Below are positions 1 to 8,363 of a DNA stretch of 50,459 nucleotides, piece after piece; position 1 is the first letter of the stretch; every line of letters begins with the position of its first letter. Both the position numbers and the translations under genes were made by a program. Under the pieces are notes generated by a model. It saw nothing but the letters and a program-made list of their open reading frames with translations. It was not told the origin of the DNA and searched no databases. The stretch lies in the NCBI GenBank assembly GCA_028282105.1, contig JANQIO010000115.1, positions 1 through 50,459 on the forward strand. Direction: 5' to 3'. The stretch is from Halieaceae bacterium (lineage in GTDB: Bacteria; Pseudomonadota; Gammaproteobacteria; Pseudomonadales; Halieaceae).

Positions 1-1
1 G

Positions 2-28
2 GCGGGTTTCCGCCACCCCATGGCCTAA
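2..28 (+). CDS. Possible 3' end of an upstream gene
   Basis: One frame is open from base 2 to a TAA at 26-28 (last residues would be AGFRHPMA). The stop lies 9 bases before the GTG start of the next gene and overlaps its Shine-Dalgarno sequence, which is how genes in an operon are usually spaced. Nothing about the product can be said from eight residues. ALDH16-type genes are sometimes preceded by deoC, but that is only a thought from family context. It could also be chance. Confidence 0.3.
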   Translation, partial: AGFRHPMA

Positions 29-37
29 GGAGACAGC

Positions 38-2416
38 GTGGGCGTCAAGGAAATCATGGACAGCATGGAGTACGGCCCGGCACCGGAGAGCGATGCCGAG
101 GCCCGCGCCTGGCTGGCTTCACACGGCAACGAGTTCGGCCATTTCATCAACGGCGAATTCCTGCGCCCGGCGGGCGAGCTGTTCCAGTCGCGCAACCCGG
201 CCAATGGCCAGGTGCTGGCCGCCCTGTCCCAGGCCGACCAGGCACAGGTGGAAGGCGCCGTGACGGCGGCCCGCGCCGCCCAGCCCGAATGGGCTGCACT
301 TACCCCACACCGGCGCGCCCGCTTCCTGTATGCCATCGCCCGCCAGCTGCAAAAGCACTCGCGGCTGCTGGCGGTACTGGAAACCCTGGACAACGGCAAA
401 CCGATCCGCGAGAGCCGCGATATCGACATTCCGCTGGTGGCGCGCCATTTCTATCACCACGCGGGCTGGGCCCAATTGCTGGACAGCGAGTACCGCGACT
501 ACCAGCCGCTGGGGGTGATCGGCCAGGTCATTCCCTGGAACTTCCCGCTGCTGATGCTGGCCTGGAAAGTGGCGCCCGCCCTGGCGGCCGGCAACACAGT
601 GGTGTTGAAACCCGCCGAATACACCAGCCTGACGGCGATGAAGTTTGCCGAGATCTGTGCAGATATCGGCCTGCCTGCGGGGGTCGTGAATATCGTCACC
701 GGTGACGGCCGCGCCGGCGAGCTGCTGGTCGGCCACGAGGATATCGACAAGGTCGCCTTTACCGGCTCCACCGAAGTCGGCCGCCGCATCCGCGAGGCGA
801 CGGCCGGCAGCGGCAAGAAGCTGACCCTGGAACTGGGCGGTAAATCCCCATTTATCGTGTTTGAAGACGCCGACCTCGACGCCGTGGTGGAGGGACTGGT
901 AGATGCCATCTGGTTCAACCAGGGCGAAGTCTGCTGCGCGGGCTCACGGCTGCTGGTGCAGGAAGGCATTGCCGAACAGCTACACGGCAAGCTCAAGCGC
1001 CGCATGGACACCCTGCGGGTCGGCGACCCGCTGGACAAGGCGGTGGACGTCGGCGCGGTGGCGGACCCGGTGCAGCTGGCGCAGATTCGCGAGCGCGTCA
1101 ATGCCGGCGTGGCGGAAGGCGCAGAGCTCTACCAACCGGACTGCCTGGTGGGTGAACATCCCGAGGGCTGCTTCTATCCCCCCACCCTGCTGCTCAACGT
1201 GGAGTCCAGTTTCCGGGTGGCCCAGGAAGAGATATTCGGCCCGGTGCTGGTCAGCATGAGTTTCCGCACCCCCGCTGAAGCCGTCGCGCTGGCCAATAAC
1301 ACCCGCTATGGGCTGGCGGCCAGCGTCTGGAGCGAGAACATCAATCTGGCGCTGGATATCGCCCCCAAGTTGAAGGCCGGCGTGGTCTGGGTGAACTGCT
1401 CCAACCAGTTCGATGCCGCCGCCGCCTTCGGCGGTATGCGTGAATCCGGCTTTGGCCGCGAGGGCGGCGCCGACGGCATGCTGGAATACCTGACGCCGCG
1501 CTGGGAGGCGAGCCTGGAGGTGGTTGAGGAACCCGCTATCCCCACAGGCAGTGGCGCCGCCGCTGGCGACGCACTGGATCGCACGCCGAAGTTCTATATT
1601 GGCGGCAAGCAGGCGCGGCCGGATTCGGGCTACAGCAGCCCGGTGTTTGGCAGCGGTGGCGAGCTGCTGGGCCAGGTGGGGATCGGCAACCGCAAGGATG
1701 TTCGCAATGCGGTGGAAGCCGCGGCGAAGGCCGAAGCCTGGTCAAAGACCAGCAGCCACAACCGCGCCCAGGTGATGTACTACATTGCCGAGAACCTGGA
1801 TGCCCGCGCCGCCGAGTTCGCCGAACGCCTGATGGCCCAGACCGGTGCGACCCGGCGCGCTGCGCGCCGTGAAGCCGATAGCGCCGTGAGCCGCTGGTTC
1901 AGCTATGCCGCCTGGAGCGACAAGTTCGATGGCCGCACTCATGCCACCCCGATGCGCGGCATTACCCTATCCGTACATGAGCCCCGCGGCGTGCTCGGCA
2001 TTGCCTGCCCCCGGGAGTTCCCGCTGCTGGGCTTTACCTCACTGGTGGCGCCCGCCATCGCCATGGGCAATCGCGTGATTGTGATTCCCAGCGACGCGCA
2101 CCCACTCAGCGCCATGGACATGGTGCAGGTATTCGACACCTCGGACCTGCCCGGCGGCACGGTGAACATCGTCTGCGGTGAGCGTGACGCCCTGGCCACG
2201 GTGCTGGCAGAGCACTACAACGTTGACGCCCTGTGGTACCGCGGCAGCCAGGCCGGCAGCGAGGCGGTGGAGCGCGCCGCGGCGGCTAACCTCAAGGCCA
2301 CCTGGGTGAACTACGGCAAGCGCTGTGACTACCTGGACCCTGCCCAGGGCGAGGGCCGCGATTACCTGTATGCCGCCACCGAACTCAAGACGATCTGGGC
2401 GCCCTACGGGGAGTAA
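38..2416 (+). CDS. ALDH16-type two-domain aldehyde dehydrogenase
   Basis: NAD(P)-dependent oxidation of an aldehyde to the acid in the cytoplasm; the substrate is unknown. The 792-residue protein has a complete ALDH domain (about residues 25-500) with the general base Glu265 in LELGGKSP and the catalytic Cys299 in GEVCCAGSR, followed by a second, shorter ALDH-like domain (about 525-790) that keeps the coenzyme-fold part but has no catalytic Cys motif. This architecture is that of the bacterial ALDH16 family, in which the C-terminal domain is structural. The GTG start at 38 is chosen because AAGGAG lies at 27-32. The next gene begins two bases after the stop, so the two are surely co-transcribed. 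The domain call is firm; pathway is open. Confidence 0.9.
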   Translation: MGVKEIMDSMEYGPAPESDAEARAWLASHGNEFGHFINGEFLRPAGELFQSRNPANGQVLAALSQADQAQVEGAVTAARAAQPEWAALTPHRRARFLYAIARQLQKHSRLLAVLETLDNGKPIRESRDIDIPLVARHFYHHAGWAQLLDSEYRDYQPLGVIGQVIPWNFPLLMLAWKVAPALAAGNTVVLKPAEYTSLTAMKFAEICADIGLPAGVVNIVTGDGRAGELLVGHEDIDKVAFTGSTEVGRRIREATAGSGKKLTLELGGKSPFIVFEDADLDAVVEGLVDAIWFNQGEVCCAGSRLLVQEGIAEQLHGKLKRRMDTLRVGDPLDKAVDVGAVADPVQLAQIRERVNAGVAEGAELYQPDCLVGEHPEGCFYPPTLLLNVESSFRVAQEEIFGPVLVSMSFRTPAEAVALANNTRYGLAASVWSENINLALDIAPKLKAGVVWVNCSNQFDAAAAFGGMRESGFGREGGADGMLEYLTPRWEASLEVVEEPAIPTGSGAAAGDALDRTPKFYIGGKQARPDSGYSSPVFGSGGELLGQVGIGNRKDVRNAVEAAAKAEAWSKTSSHNRAQVMYYIAENLDARAAEFAERLMAQTGATRRAARREADSAVSRWFSYAAWSDKFDGRTHATPMRGITLSVHEPRGVLGIACPREFPLLGFTSLVAPAIAMGNRVIVIPSDAHPLSAMDMVQVFDTSDLPGGTVNIVCGERDALATVLAEHYNVDALWYRGSQAGSEAVERAAAANLKATWVNYGKRCDYLDPAQGEGRDYLYAATELKTIWAPYGE

Positions 2417-2418
2417 AC

Positions 2419-3939
2419 ATGCGATCACTGCTGCCAACGCTACTGCTGACTGCCCTGCTGGTGTGTGGCAAGGCAGTCGCGGAGGTGCAGCTCAGCTTTG
2501 ATCGCTCGGCCTTTGGCGGCCCGGCGCTGCCGATCTGGTCGGAATTGGATGACTTCGAGCGCTGGGCCGTGTCGCGCATTCCCGCGGCCCGGGACGGTGA
2601 CGCCGACGCGCTGCTGGCCCTGTACTTGCTGTCCTCCGGTGAGCCCCTGCCGCTGGCTGACTTCTTTGAGTTGCGCGATGAGCTGGATGAGTGGATAGCC
2701 GGTATTCCACTGTCCGACGGCAGCCAGCCCGACGCTGACGCCCACCGCCTGTTTGTCGCCATGCACAGCCGCTACCTGGGCACCGACCTGGCCTCCAACG
2801 ACACACCGGTGATGTACCGCGAGGAACAGAGCCAGCTCTCCAGGCTGTTCAGTACCGGCGAATTCAACTGCATCAGCTCGGCAATGCTGTACGTGGTGGC
2901 CGCCCGCAAGCTGCAACTGCCGGTGGATGGCGTGGTGCTGCCCTCTCACGCCTTTGTGCAACTGCGGCTGCCGGGGGGCACGGTGGAAGTGGAAACCACC
3001 TCCTTCACCGGTTTCGATGTGCCCCACGACGAGGCCTTCTACAGCTCGGAGTACAGCGACTGGTTCAGCGCCCGCAGCCTGGCCCCGCCCACCTACGAGG
3101 ACTACCTGGACCGCGACATCGTCAGCCCCTACGAACTGGGGATCTTCAATATGATCAACCAGCACACGGCGGAAGCTGAGATGCCCTACCGGGATCGGAT
3201 GCGGCTGGCGGAGCTGCGCGGTTACTACCGGCCCTGGGATGAATCGGCGCAGAAGTCGCGCCTGGCTTACTACTACCAGGAATATGTGCACCTGCGAGAG
3301 AACGGCGATTTCGACACGGCGCTGCGCATGTATCAGCAGCTCGAGAATTACCTGGTCGACCTGGGCGAACGTCGCTTCGAGGATGAGGAAATCCCGGTGC
3401 TGCTCACCGCAGTGCAGGCGCAGATGGCGGATACCCTGGGCCGCACCGGCGACGAGGATGCCGGCCTGGCGCTGGCCCGCCATCTGCTGCAGACCCGCGA
3501 GTTTCCCGACACCGCCCGCACGGTGGAGAGCCACCTGTTCTCGGTGGTAAGCCGTTACGCGGTGGACCGCGCCGAGCGGGCGGACTACCCGGGCGCGCGC
3601 CTGGCCTTCAACGCCCTGGAGTTCCAGTGCCTCAAGAACAAGGTGTGCAACAGCGGCCTGGCCCAGGTCTACTCGGCCTGGGCCATGCACTATGTCGAGG
3701 ACAGGGACTGGGAGCGCAGTGCCGATGTCTACCGGGAATACCTGCTGCTGGATTCCTCCAGCAAGCTATCCCAGCACTTCACCACCAACCTGGAACGGGT
3801 CTACCTGAACTGGGCCGCCCACGAGGAGTGGAACGGCCAGTGGGAAACCGCCATGGGCCTGCTCAACCAGTGCACCCAACTATTGGACACCGCCAGCGAG
3901 TGCGAAACGGCGCTGGCCAAGCTGGACGCAAAGCGTTAG
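2419..3939 (+). CDS. Secreted transglutaminase-like protein with TPR-like C-terminal half
   Basis: No named function. Residues 1-21 form a signal peptide (hydrophobic core then AVA-E), so the protein should be periplasmic. The middle carries a transglutaminase-like/SirB1-type core: Cys151 in FNCISSAML, His177 in LPSHAFV and an acidic residue in VEVETTSF give the expected Cys-His-Asp/Glu order. The last 250 residues are helical with repeated aromatic/Ala pairs (for example AYYYQEYVHLRENGDFDTAL) as in tetratricopeptide repeats. It follows the ALDH16 gene by two bases, so the pair is an operon, but no functional link is obvious. It could be a peptidase or a peptide cross-link binding protein rather than an enzyme; conservation of the triad argues for catalysis. 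Confidence 0.7.
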   Translation: MRSLLPTLLLTALLVCGKAVAEVQLSFDRSAFGGPALPIWSELDDFERWAVSRIPAARDGDADALLALYLLSSGEPLPLADFFELRDELDEWIAGIPLSDGSQPDADAHRLFVAMHSRYLGTDLASNDTPVMYREEQSQLSRLFSTGEFNCISSAMLYVVAARKLQLPVDGVVLPSHAFVQLRLPGGTVEVETTSFTGFDVPHDEAFYSSEYSDWFSARSLAPPTYEDYLDRDIVSPYELGIFNMINQHTAEAEMPYRDRMRLAELRGYYRPWDESAQKSRLAYYYQEYVHLRENGDFDTALRMYQQLENYLVDLGERRFEDEEIPVLLTAVQAQMADTLGRTGDEDAGLALARHLLQTREFPDTARTVESHLFSVVSRYAVDRAERADYPGARLAFNALEFQCLKNKVCNSGLAQVYSAWAMHYVEDRDWERSADVYREYLLLDSSSKLSQHFTTNLERVYLNWAAHEEWNGQWETAMGLLNQCTQLLDTASECETALAKLDAKR

Positions 3940-3999
3940 CTATCCAGAGATTGAGAGCCTTCAGCCCATAGAGAGACAGCGTTAGCTGTCGAGCGATTG
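3932..3999. repeat. Pair of 22-bp imperfect direct repeats at convergent gene ends
   Basis: Bases 3932-3953 and 3978-3999 match at 19 of 22 positions (both start agcgttagct and end gattg). The second copy is the 3' end of sat on the minus strand; the first spans the stop codon of the plus-strand gene. It may be a small local duplication of the sat end. No hairpin with a T-run is visible between the two convergent genes. Confidence 0.4.
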
Positions 4000-5169
4000 G
4001 TAATAATCGGAGAGGATTTTAGCCACCTCCGGCCGCGAGAACTCCGGCGGCGGTGCCTCGCCGCGGCCCAGCATCTCGCGTACCGCGGTACCTGACAGCA
4101 GCACGAAATCCTCTTTGCTGTGATCGGGGGCGTCCTTCATCATCACCACCTTGTCCAGCTTCTTGCTGTAGGCGGTGTGGTCTGCCCGGTAGATCTCCAG
4201 TTCCAGGGCGCCCGCCGGCACTTCCTCGTCGAAGATGGTCTGGGCATCGAAGCCGCCGTAGTAGTCGCCGACTCCGGCGTGGTCGCGACCGACAATCAGG
4301 TGTGAGCAGCCGCAGTTCTGGCGGAACACCGCGTGCAGCACCGCCTCACGGGGGCCGGCGTAGAGCATATCGAAGCCGTACCCCGTCACCATCACCGTAT
4401 TGGGCGGGAAGTAGATTTCCACCATCTTGCGGATGGAGGCGTCGCGCACGTCGGCGGGGATATCACCGGGCTTAAGCTTGCCCAGCAGCATGTGAATGAG
4501 GATGCCGTCGGTACCCAGGTCTTCCATCGCCATGCGGCACAGCTCCTCATGGGCGCGGTGCATGGGGTTGCGAGTCTGGAAGGCGACGACTTTGTCCCAG
4601 CCGTGCTCCTGGATCTCGTTGCGAATCTCCACTGCGGTGCGGAAGGTATCCGGGAAATCGGTCTGGAAGTAGGAGAAGTTCAGTACCTGGATGGGGCCGG
4701 ACAGCAGCGTGTTGCCGAGGCCGGTGAAGGTCGCCACACCCGGGTGGTTTTCATCCAGGGTGCGGAAGATCTTCTCCGCCATGCCGCGGATTTCATCGTC
4801 CGAAACTTCTTCTACGGCTTCCACATCCATCACGGCCAACACGGGATTTCCCTCCACGTTGGGGTCGCGCAGGGCGATGCGGCTACCCGGCTCGACGCCG
4901 CTTTCGCGGGTCAGGTTGACCACCGGCACCGGCCAGAACAGGCCGTCCGCGGTGTGCAGGCCGTCGGCCACACTGATGGCGTCAGCCTTGTTCATATAGC
5001 CGGTCAGCGGATTGAAGTAGCCGCCGCCCAGCATGACGGCGTTGGCCGCCGCGGCGGAATTCAGCAGCAGCGAGGGCAGGCTTTCGGCCTCTGCTACCAG
5101 GGCATGGCGCTTCTCGCTGTCGTAGACGAACAGCGGATTCAGTTCATCCGAGCCATGTGGCTTGATCAT
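3982..5169 (-). CDS. sat: Sulfate adenylyltransferase (ATP sulfurylase), homomeric type
   Basis: Converts ATP and sulfate to adenosine 5'-phosphosulfate (APS) and pyrophosphate in the cytoplasm, the first step of sulfate activation. The 395-residue protein has the family's nucleotide-binding signatures QTRNPMH (residues 198-204) and GRDHAG (294-299) and the usual length of the single-subunit Sat enzyme, which is unrelated to the CysD/CysN enzyme of E. coli. It lies 14 bases after cysC on the same strand, so APS made here would be phosphorylated by its neighbour. Absence of aprAB or dsr genes nearby favours PAPS supply rather than dissimilatory sulfur oxidation, but only this window can be seen. 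ATG start at 5169 follows a weak GGGAT. Confidence 0.95.
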   Translation of the reverse strand: MIKPHGSDELNPLFVYDSEKRHALVAEAESLPSLLLNSAAAANAVMLGGGYFNPLTGYMNKADAISVADGLHTADGLFWPVPVVNLTRESGVEPGSRIALRDPNVEGNPVLAVMDVEAVEEVSDDEIRGMAEKIFRTLDENHPGVATFTGLGNTLLSGPIQVLNFSYFQTDFPDTFRTAVEIRNEIQEHGWDKVVAFQTRNPMHRAHEELCRMAMEDLGTDGILIHMLLGKLKPGDIPADVRDASIRKMVEIYFPPNTVMVTGYGFDMLYAGPREAVLHAVFRQNCGCSHLIVGRDHAGVGDYYGGFDAQTIFDEEVPAGALELEIYRADHTAYSKKLDKVVMMKDAPDHSKEDFVLLSGTAVREMLGRGEAPPPEFSRPEVAKILSDYYQSLDS

Positions 5170-5183
5170 ATTCGGTATCCCGT

Positions 5184-5801
5184 TTACTGGTTGATAATGC
5201 CGCGCTCGCGCAGCACCGAGAGAATCTGGTCGATCTCTTGCTGCAGGCTCTGCTGATCGGAGTGCAGGTGAATCTCGGGGTTGTCAGGCGCCTCGTAAGG
5301 GTCGTCGATGCCTGTGAAGTTTTTAATCTCACCGGCGCGGGCTTTCTTGTACAGGCCCTTCGGGTCGCGGGCTTCCGCCTCCTCCAGGGAACAATCCACA
5401 AAGATCTCGATGAACTCCATACCGGCCGCTTCGTGCAGAGCGCGCACGGCATCGCGGTCGGCCCGGTAGGGGCTGATAAAGCTGGACAGGGAAATCACCC
5501 CGGCGTCGACAAACAGCTTGGCCACTTCGCCGATGCGGCGGATGTTCTCGGTGCGGTCCTCGGCGGAAAATCCCAGGTTCTTGTTGATACCCATGCGCAC
5601 GTTGTCGCCGTCCAGGCGATAGGACAGGATGCCCATCTCGTGCAGAGTACCTTCCAGCTCCACCGCCACGGTGCTTTTACCGCTGCCGGACAGGCCGGTG
5701 AACCAGAGTGTAGCGCCCTTGTGCCCCACCAGCTTCTCGCGGTGGGCGCGGGTGATATCACCCTCGTGCCAGTGGACGTTGGTCGCTTTCTGCTCTGCCA
5801 T
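5184..5801 (-). CDS. cysC: Adenylylsulfate kinase (APS kinase)
   Basis: Phosphorylates APS at the 3' position with ATP to give PAPS, the sulfuryl donor for sulfotransferases and for assimilatory reduction. The 205-residue protein shows the Walker A loop GLSGSGKS (residues 36-43), the RLDGDNVR segment and the [10 protein letters not shown] motif of APS kinases. The ATG at 5801 is preferred over an upstream in-frame start because the protein then has the family length and GGAG sits about ten bases upstream. It is the first gene of a cysC-sat operon. A PAPS-using sulfotransferase is the next gene upstream on the same strand, although a long palindrome separates them. Confidence 0.95.
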   Translation of the reverse strand: MAEQKATNVHWHEGDITRAHREKLVGHKGATLWFTGLSGSGKSTVAVELEGTLHEMGILSYRLDGDNVRMGINKNLGFSAEDRTENIRRIGEVAKLFVDAGVISLSSFISPYRADRDAVRALHEAAGMEFIEIFVDCSLEEAEARDPKGLYKKARAGEIKNFTGIDDPYEAPDNPEIHLHSDQQSLQQEIDQILSVLRERGIINQ

Positions 5802-5909
5802 GGTGGTCGCTCCGGTGTTCTGGGAAGGCGGCAAGAGTACGCGGAATGGGCTCTGCTGTAAATTCTCACCACCTACAGAGACGGCGGCACACACTGGCTC
5901 GATAGTCAC

Positions 5910-6108
5910 GGCGAGAGGCGCGGTGGACCCGGGGATCGGGAACAATCAGGCTGCGCTTTGCGAGCGCGTCTCGGAAACGGGGCTTTCTGCGAGCACTGTC
6001 CGAGTCCCGAAAAATCGCGCAGCGATTTTTGGTCGAGTTGCGCAGCAGCCGTTTCCGAGCGCCGAGCAGCAGCCGTTCCCGATCCTCGGGTCCACCGCGC
6101 CTCTCGCC
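5910..6108. repeat. Nested ~200-bp imperfect palindrome (MITE-like or terminator)
   Basis: Bases 5910-5943 and 6075-6108 are inverted repeats matching at 33 of 34 positions. Inside them a second inverted pair (ctcggaaacgg at 5970-5980 and its complement at 6049-6059) and a central perfect hairpin (9-bp arms around GCA, 6010-6030) are nested, so almost the whole segment can fold on itself. A 7-base direct repeat gctcgat lies just outside at 5897-5903 and 6111-6117, which could be a target-site duplication. The rest of the 318-base gap between cysC and the sulfotransferase gene (5802-6119) holds no plausible gene. It could be a non-autonomous mobile element or a strong bidirectional terminator. 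Confidence 0.7.
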
Positions 6109-6119
6109 ACGCTCGATCT

Positions 6120-7277
6120 TTAGACATCCAGGAACCGCGCCCGGTAATCAGCAAACTGCTCCGCCAACCCCGACTCGGTGAAGCCGAACTGCTCCAGGCT
6201 GTACGCGTGGGTGGGGCGTAACTCCCGGCGGGTGAAGTCCCGCCAGGCGCGCATCTCGGCCTCGGCTTGCGGGGTGAGTCCCATGCCGATGAAGTCGTAG
6301 ACTTTGCGAATCTCGCCCAGGGGGTCGCTGACCGTGTCCTTGAACCACAGGTCCAGGAAGCGGCCTTCGGCGCCGGCGTCGCGCACCGACATGGTGTGGG
6401 CCATGCCCCTGGCGAACTTACGGGACCACTGCTGGCCCACTCGCACCGGGTCTGCGCTGTCCGAATAAATGCGCCAGAGTTCATAGATCATGCTGGCCAG
6501 CGAGGGGATGGTCTCCAGGGGGTCGCGGTGAGACTGTACCACCCGGGCATCGGGGAACACCTCCAGCACCAGGTCCATATAGTGCAGGTGGTGGGGGGCC
6601 TTGATAGTCCAGCGCTCGGCATGCTGGCCGGCCTGCTTTTTCTGCCACTGCAGGAACTTCAGCAGCAGTTCCAGGTAGCGGTAACCGACCCGATGGTCCT
6701 GGGCCTCGATCCAGGCATCGAATCCGGGCAGCCAGGCGAAAGACTGGATATTGAAGCTGTAGAAACTCTGCTCCAGCAGCATGATGTCCTCGTCAGGCCC
6801 CATGGCGTCCATGGGGTGCACACTCAGCAGGTCCGGGTTCGCCTCCAGCATGGCGGCCATTTCCGCCTTGCCGTCGACCACGCGCTGGTCAACGCCCGCC
6901 GGGTCCCAGTCCAGTGCCGGGCAGGGAAAACGGGTTTCGAACCACAGGGGAGCGAACATACGCGGGTCGGCGGCGATGGTGCGGTGCAACATGGTGGTGC
7001 CTGTGCGCGGTAGGCCGACGATAACCAGGGGTTCGCGAATCTGCTCGTCGAGGATTTCCGGGTGACGTTTGAGCCAGGCCTGCACTCGCAGGCGGGTGGC
7101 GAGAATGTCCACCACCCGTTGGCGCAGGACAGCCTGGCCGATAGCATTGAGCTCAGCTTCGCTTTGCAGCGACAGCAGCAAGCGTTCCAGCGGCTCCCGG
7201 TAGCTGTCGTCGCCGAAATCCTGCAGCCCGTCTACCGCTTTGGCCTCGGCCACCAGCGTATCTGCCTGCCAGTCCAT
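6120..7277 (-). CDS. Sulfotransferase family protein
   Basis: Predicted PAPS-dependent transfer of a sulfuryl group to an unknown acceptor, in the cytoplasm. The 385-residue protein has the 5'-phosphosulfate binding loop GLPRTGTT (residues 88-95) and a matching 3'-phosphate motif (VVQSHRDPLETIPS) as in the Sulfotransfer_3 group. The ATG at 7277 shares one base with the TGA of the EamA gene (TGATG), so translation is likely coupled; an upstream in-frame extension inside that gene is rejected. It is the last gene of a five-gene operon and faces the cysC-sat operon that makes its donor. Proteins of this group also occur with acyl or lipid acceptors, so the substrate cannot be named. Confidence 0.88.
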   Translation of the reverse strand: MDWQADTLVAEAKAVDGLQDFGDDSYREPLERLLLSLQSEAELNAIGQAVLRQRVVDILATRLRVQAWLKRHPEILDEQIREPLVIVGLPRTGTTMLHRTIAADPRMFAPLWFETRFPCPALDWDPAGVDQRVVDGKAEMAAMLEANPDLLSVHPMDAMGPDEDIMLLEQSFYSFNIQSFAWLPGFDAWIEAQDHRVGYRYLELLLKFLQWQKKQAGQHAERWTIKAPHHLHYMDLVLEVFPDARVVQSHRDPLETIPSLASMIYELWRIYSDSADPVRVGQQWSRKFARGMAHTMSVRDAGAEGRFLDLWFKDTVSDPLGEIRKVYDFIGMGLTPQAEAEMRAWRDFTRRELRPTHAYSLEQFGFTESGLAEQFADYRARFLDV

Positions 7278-8176
7278 CACTGCCCCCCGGCGCCCCGGCC
7301 CGGAAAACGAATCACCCCTGTCGCCAGGCCGGTGCCAAACAGGATCAGGCCACAGCCGCCCAGCATGCGGCCGGTGACCGCCTCGTCCAGCACCAGGGCG
7401 CCGGCAATCATGGCGGAAATCGGCACGATATAGGTCACGGTCACCGCCCGTGCCGGGCCCAGCCGCACCAGCAGCCGGAAAAACAGGATGTAGGCGATGC
7501 CGGTGCAGGGAATGCCCAACGCCAGCACTGCCAGCCAGGCTCGCAGAGATGGCATCTCGGCGGGCCAGAAGGCAAGACACAGGGGTGCGAGCAGCAGGCT
7601 GGCGGCAATCTGGCTGCCGGTGGCCAGTTCCAGGCTGCCGAGCCCCGGCAGGCGAATGCGTGCGTAGTTGCCGGCAATGCCATAGGAGAACGCGCCGCCC
7701 AGGCCGGCGGCAATGGCGAGGCCGGCGCCGGACAGGTCGACCTGTAGCTTGTCCCAGACCAGCACCACCACGCCCACCAGCCCCAGCATCAGTCCCACCA
7801 TGCCGGTCCGGCTGAGGCGCTCACCGACCCAGGCAAAGGCCACCAGTGCGGTGAACAGGGGTGCGGTGGAATTGATCACGGCGGTATAGCCAGCGGTGAG
7901 ATACAGGGTGGCAAAAGTAAACAGGGTGAATGGCAGGGCGGAATTGAAAAAGCCCATCAACAGCACATCCCCGGCCCGCTCTCGCACCGGCGCCAGGGAG
8001 GCGGTGAACAACAGGATGGGCAGCAGGAAAGCCGCCGCAATCGCCACCCGCAGCGCCACCAGTGACACCGGGCCGAATTCCGGCGCCGCCATGCGCATAA
8101 ACAGAAAGGAGGTGCCCCACAGGGCGCCCAGGCCCAGCAGCTCAAACAGATCGAGAGGTTTAGCAGGCTCAGTCAA
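7277..8176 (-). CDS. EamA/DMT-family inner-membrane transporter
   Basis: Integral membrane protein of 299 residues with about ten hydrophobic segments arranged as two EamA repeats (for example GALWGTSFLFMRMAA near residue 20 and GIPCTGIAYILFFRLL near 220). The family exports or imports small metabolites; the substrate cannot be read from sequence. It sits ten bases after the small membrane protein gene and overlaps the sulfotransferase start by one base. The position suggests transport of a substrate or product of the operon, perhaps a sulfated compound, but that is inference. ATG start at 8176; the start gives a normal family length. Confidence 0.9.
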   Translation of the reverse strand: MTEPAKPLDLFELLGLGALWGTSFLFMRMAAPEFGPVSLVALRVAIAAAFLLPILLFTASLAPVRERAGDVLLMGFFNSALPFTLFTFATLYLTAGYTAVINSTAPLFTALVAFAWVGERLSRTGMVGLMLGLVGVVVLVWDKLQVDLSGAGLAIAAGLGGAFSYGIAGNYARIRLPGLGSLELATGSQIAASLLLAPLCLAFWPAEMPSLRAWLAVLALGIPCTGIAYILFFRLLVRLGPARAVTVTYIVPISAMIAGALVLDEAVTGRMLGGCGLILFGTGLATGVIRFPGRGAGGQ

Positions 8177-8186
8177 CGGCTGAGCG

Positions 8187-8363
8187 CTAGAAGAAATAGT
8201 TGATCATCGAAATGATGAGCGATACCGCCACCAGCGGGATGATCCAGCGCGACAGCTTCTGCATCTGCTCCGGCTCCATGGGCTTGGCGAAGCGTTCGCC
8301 CAGCACCACCATCAGCGCGACGCCGCCGAAAATGAACAGCAGCAGAAAAAACAGTGTATTCAT
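8187..8363 (-). CDS. Small two-helix membrane protein, function unknown
   Basis: A 58-residue protein with two hydrophobic helices (about residues 3-21 and 38-57) separated by a charged loop containing RFAKPMEPEQMQKLSR. The ATG at 8363 is supported by a four-base ATGA overlap with the trmH stop; a longer in-frame start upstream would run into trmH. I do not recognise a family. It lies between trmH and the transporter gene in a tightly packed operon, so it is almost surely translated. Confidence 0.75.
   Translation of the reverse strand: MNTLFFLLLFIFGGVALMVVLGERFAKPMEPEQMQKLSRWIIPLVAVSLIISMINYFF

Noticed and set aside
1590-2416. Second ALDH domain as a frameshifted or broken separate gene
   Set aside because: The frame is continuous and the two-domain layout with an inactive second domain is the normal form of ALDH16.
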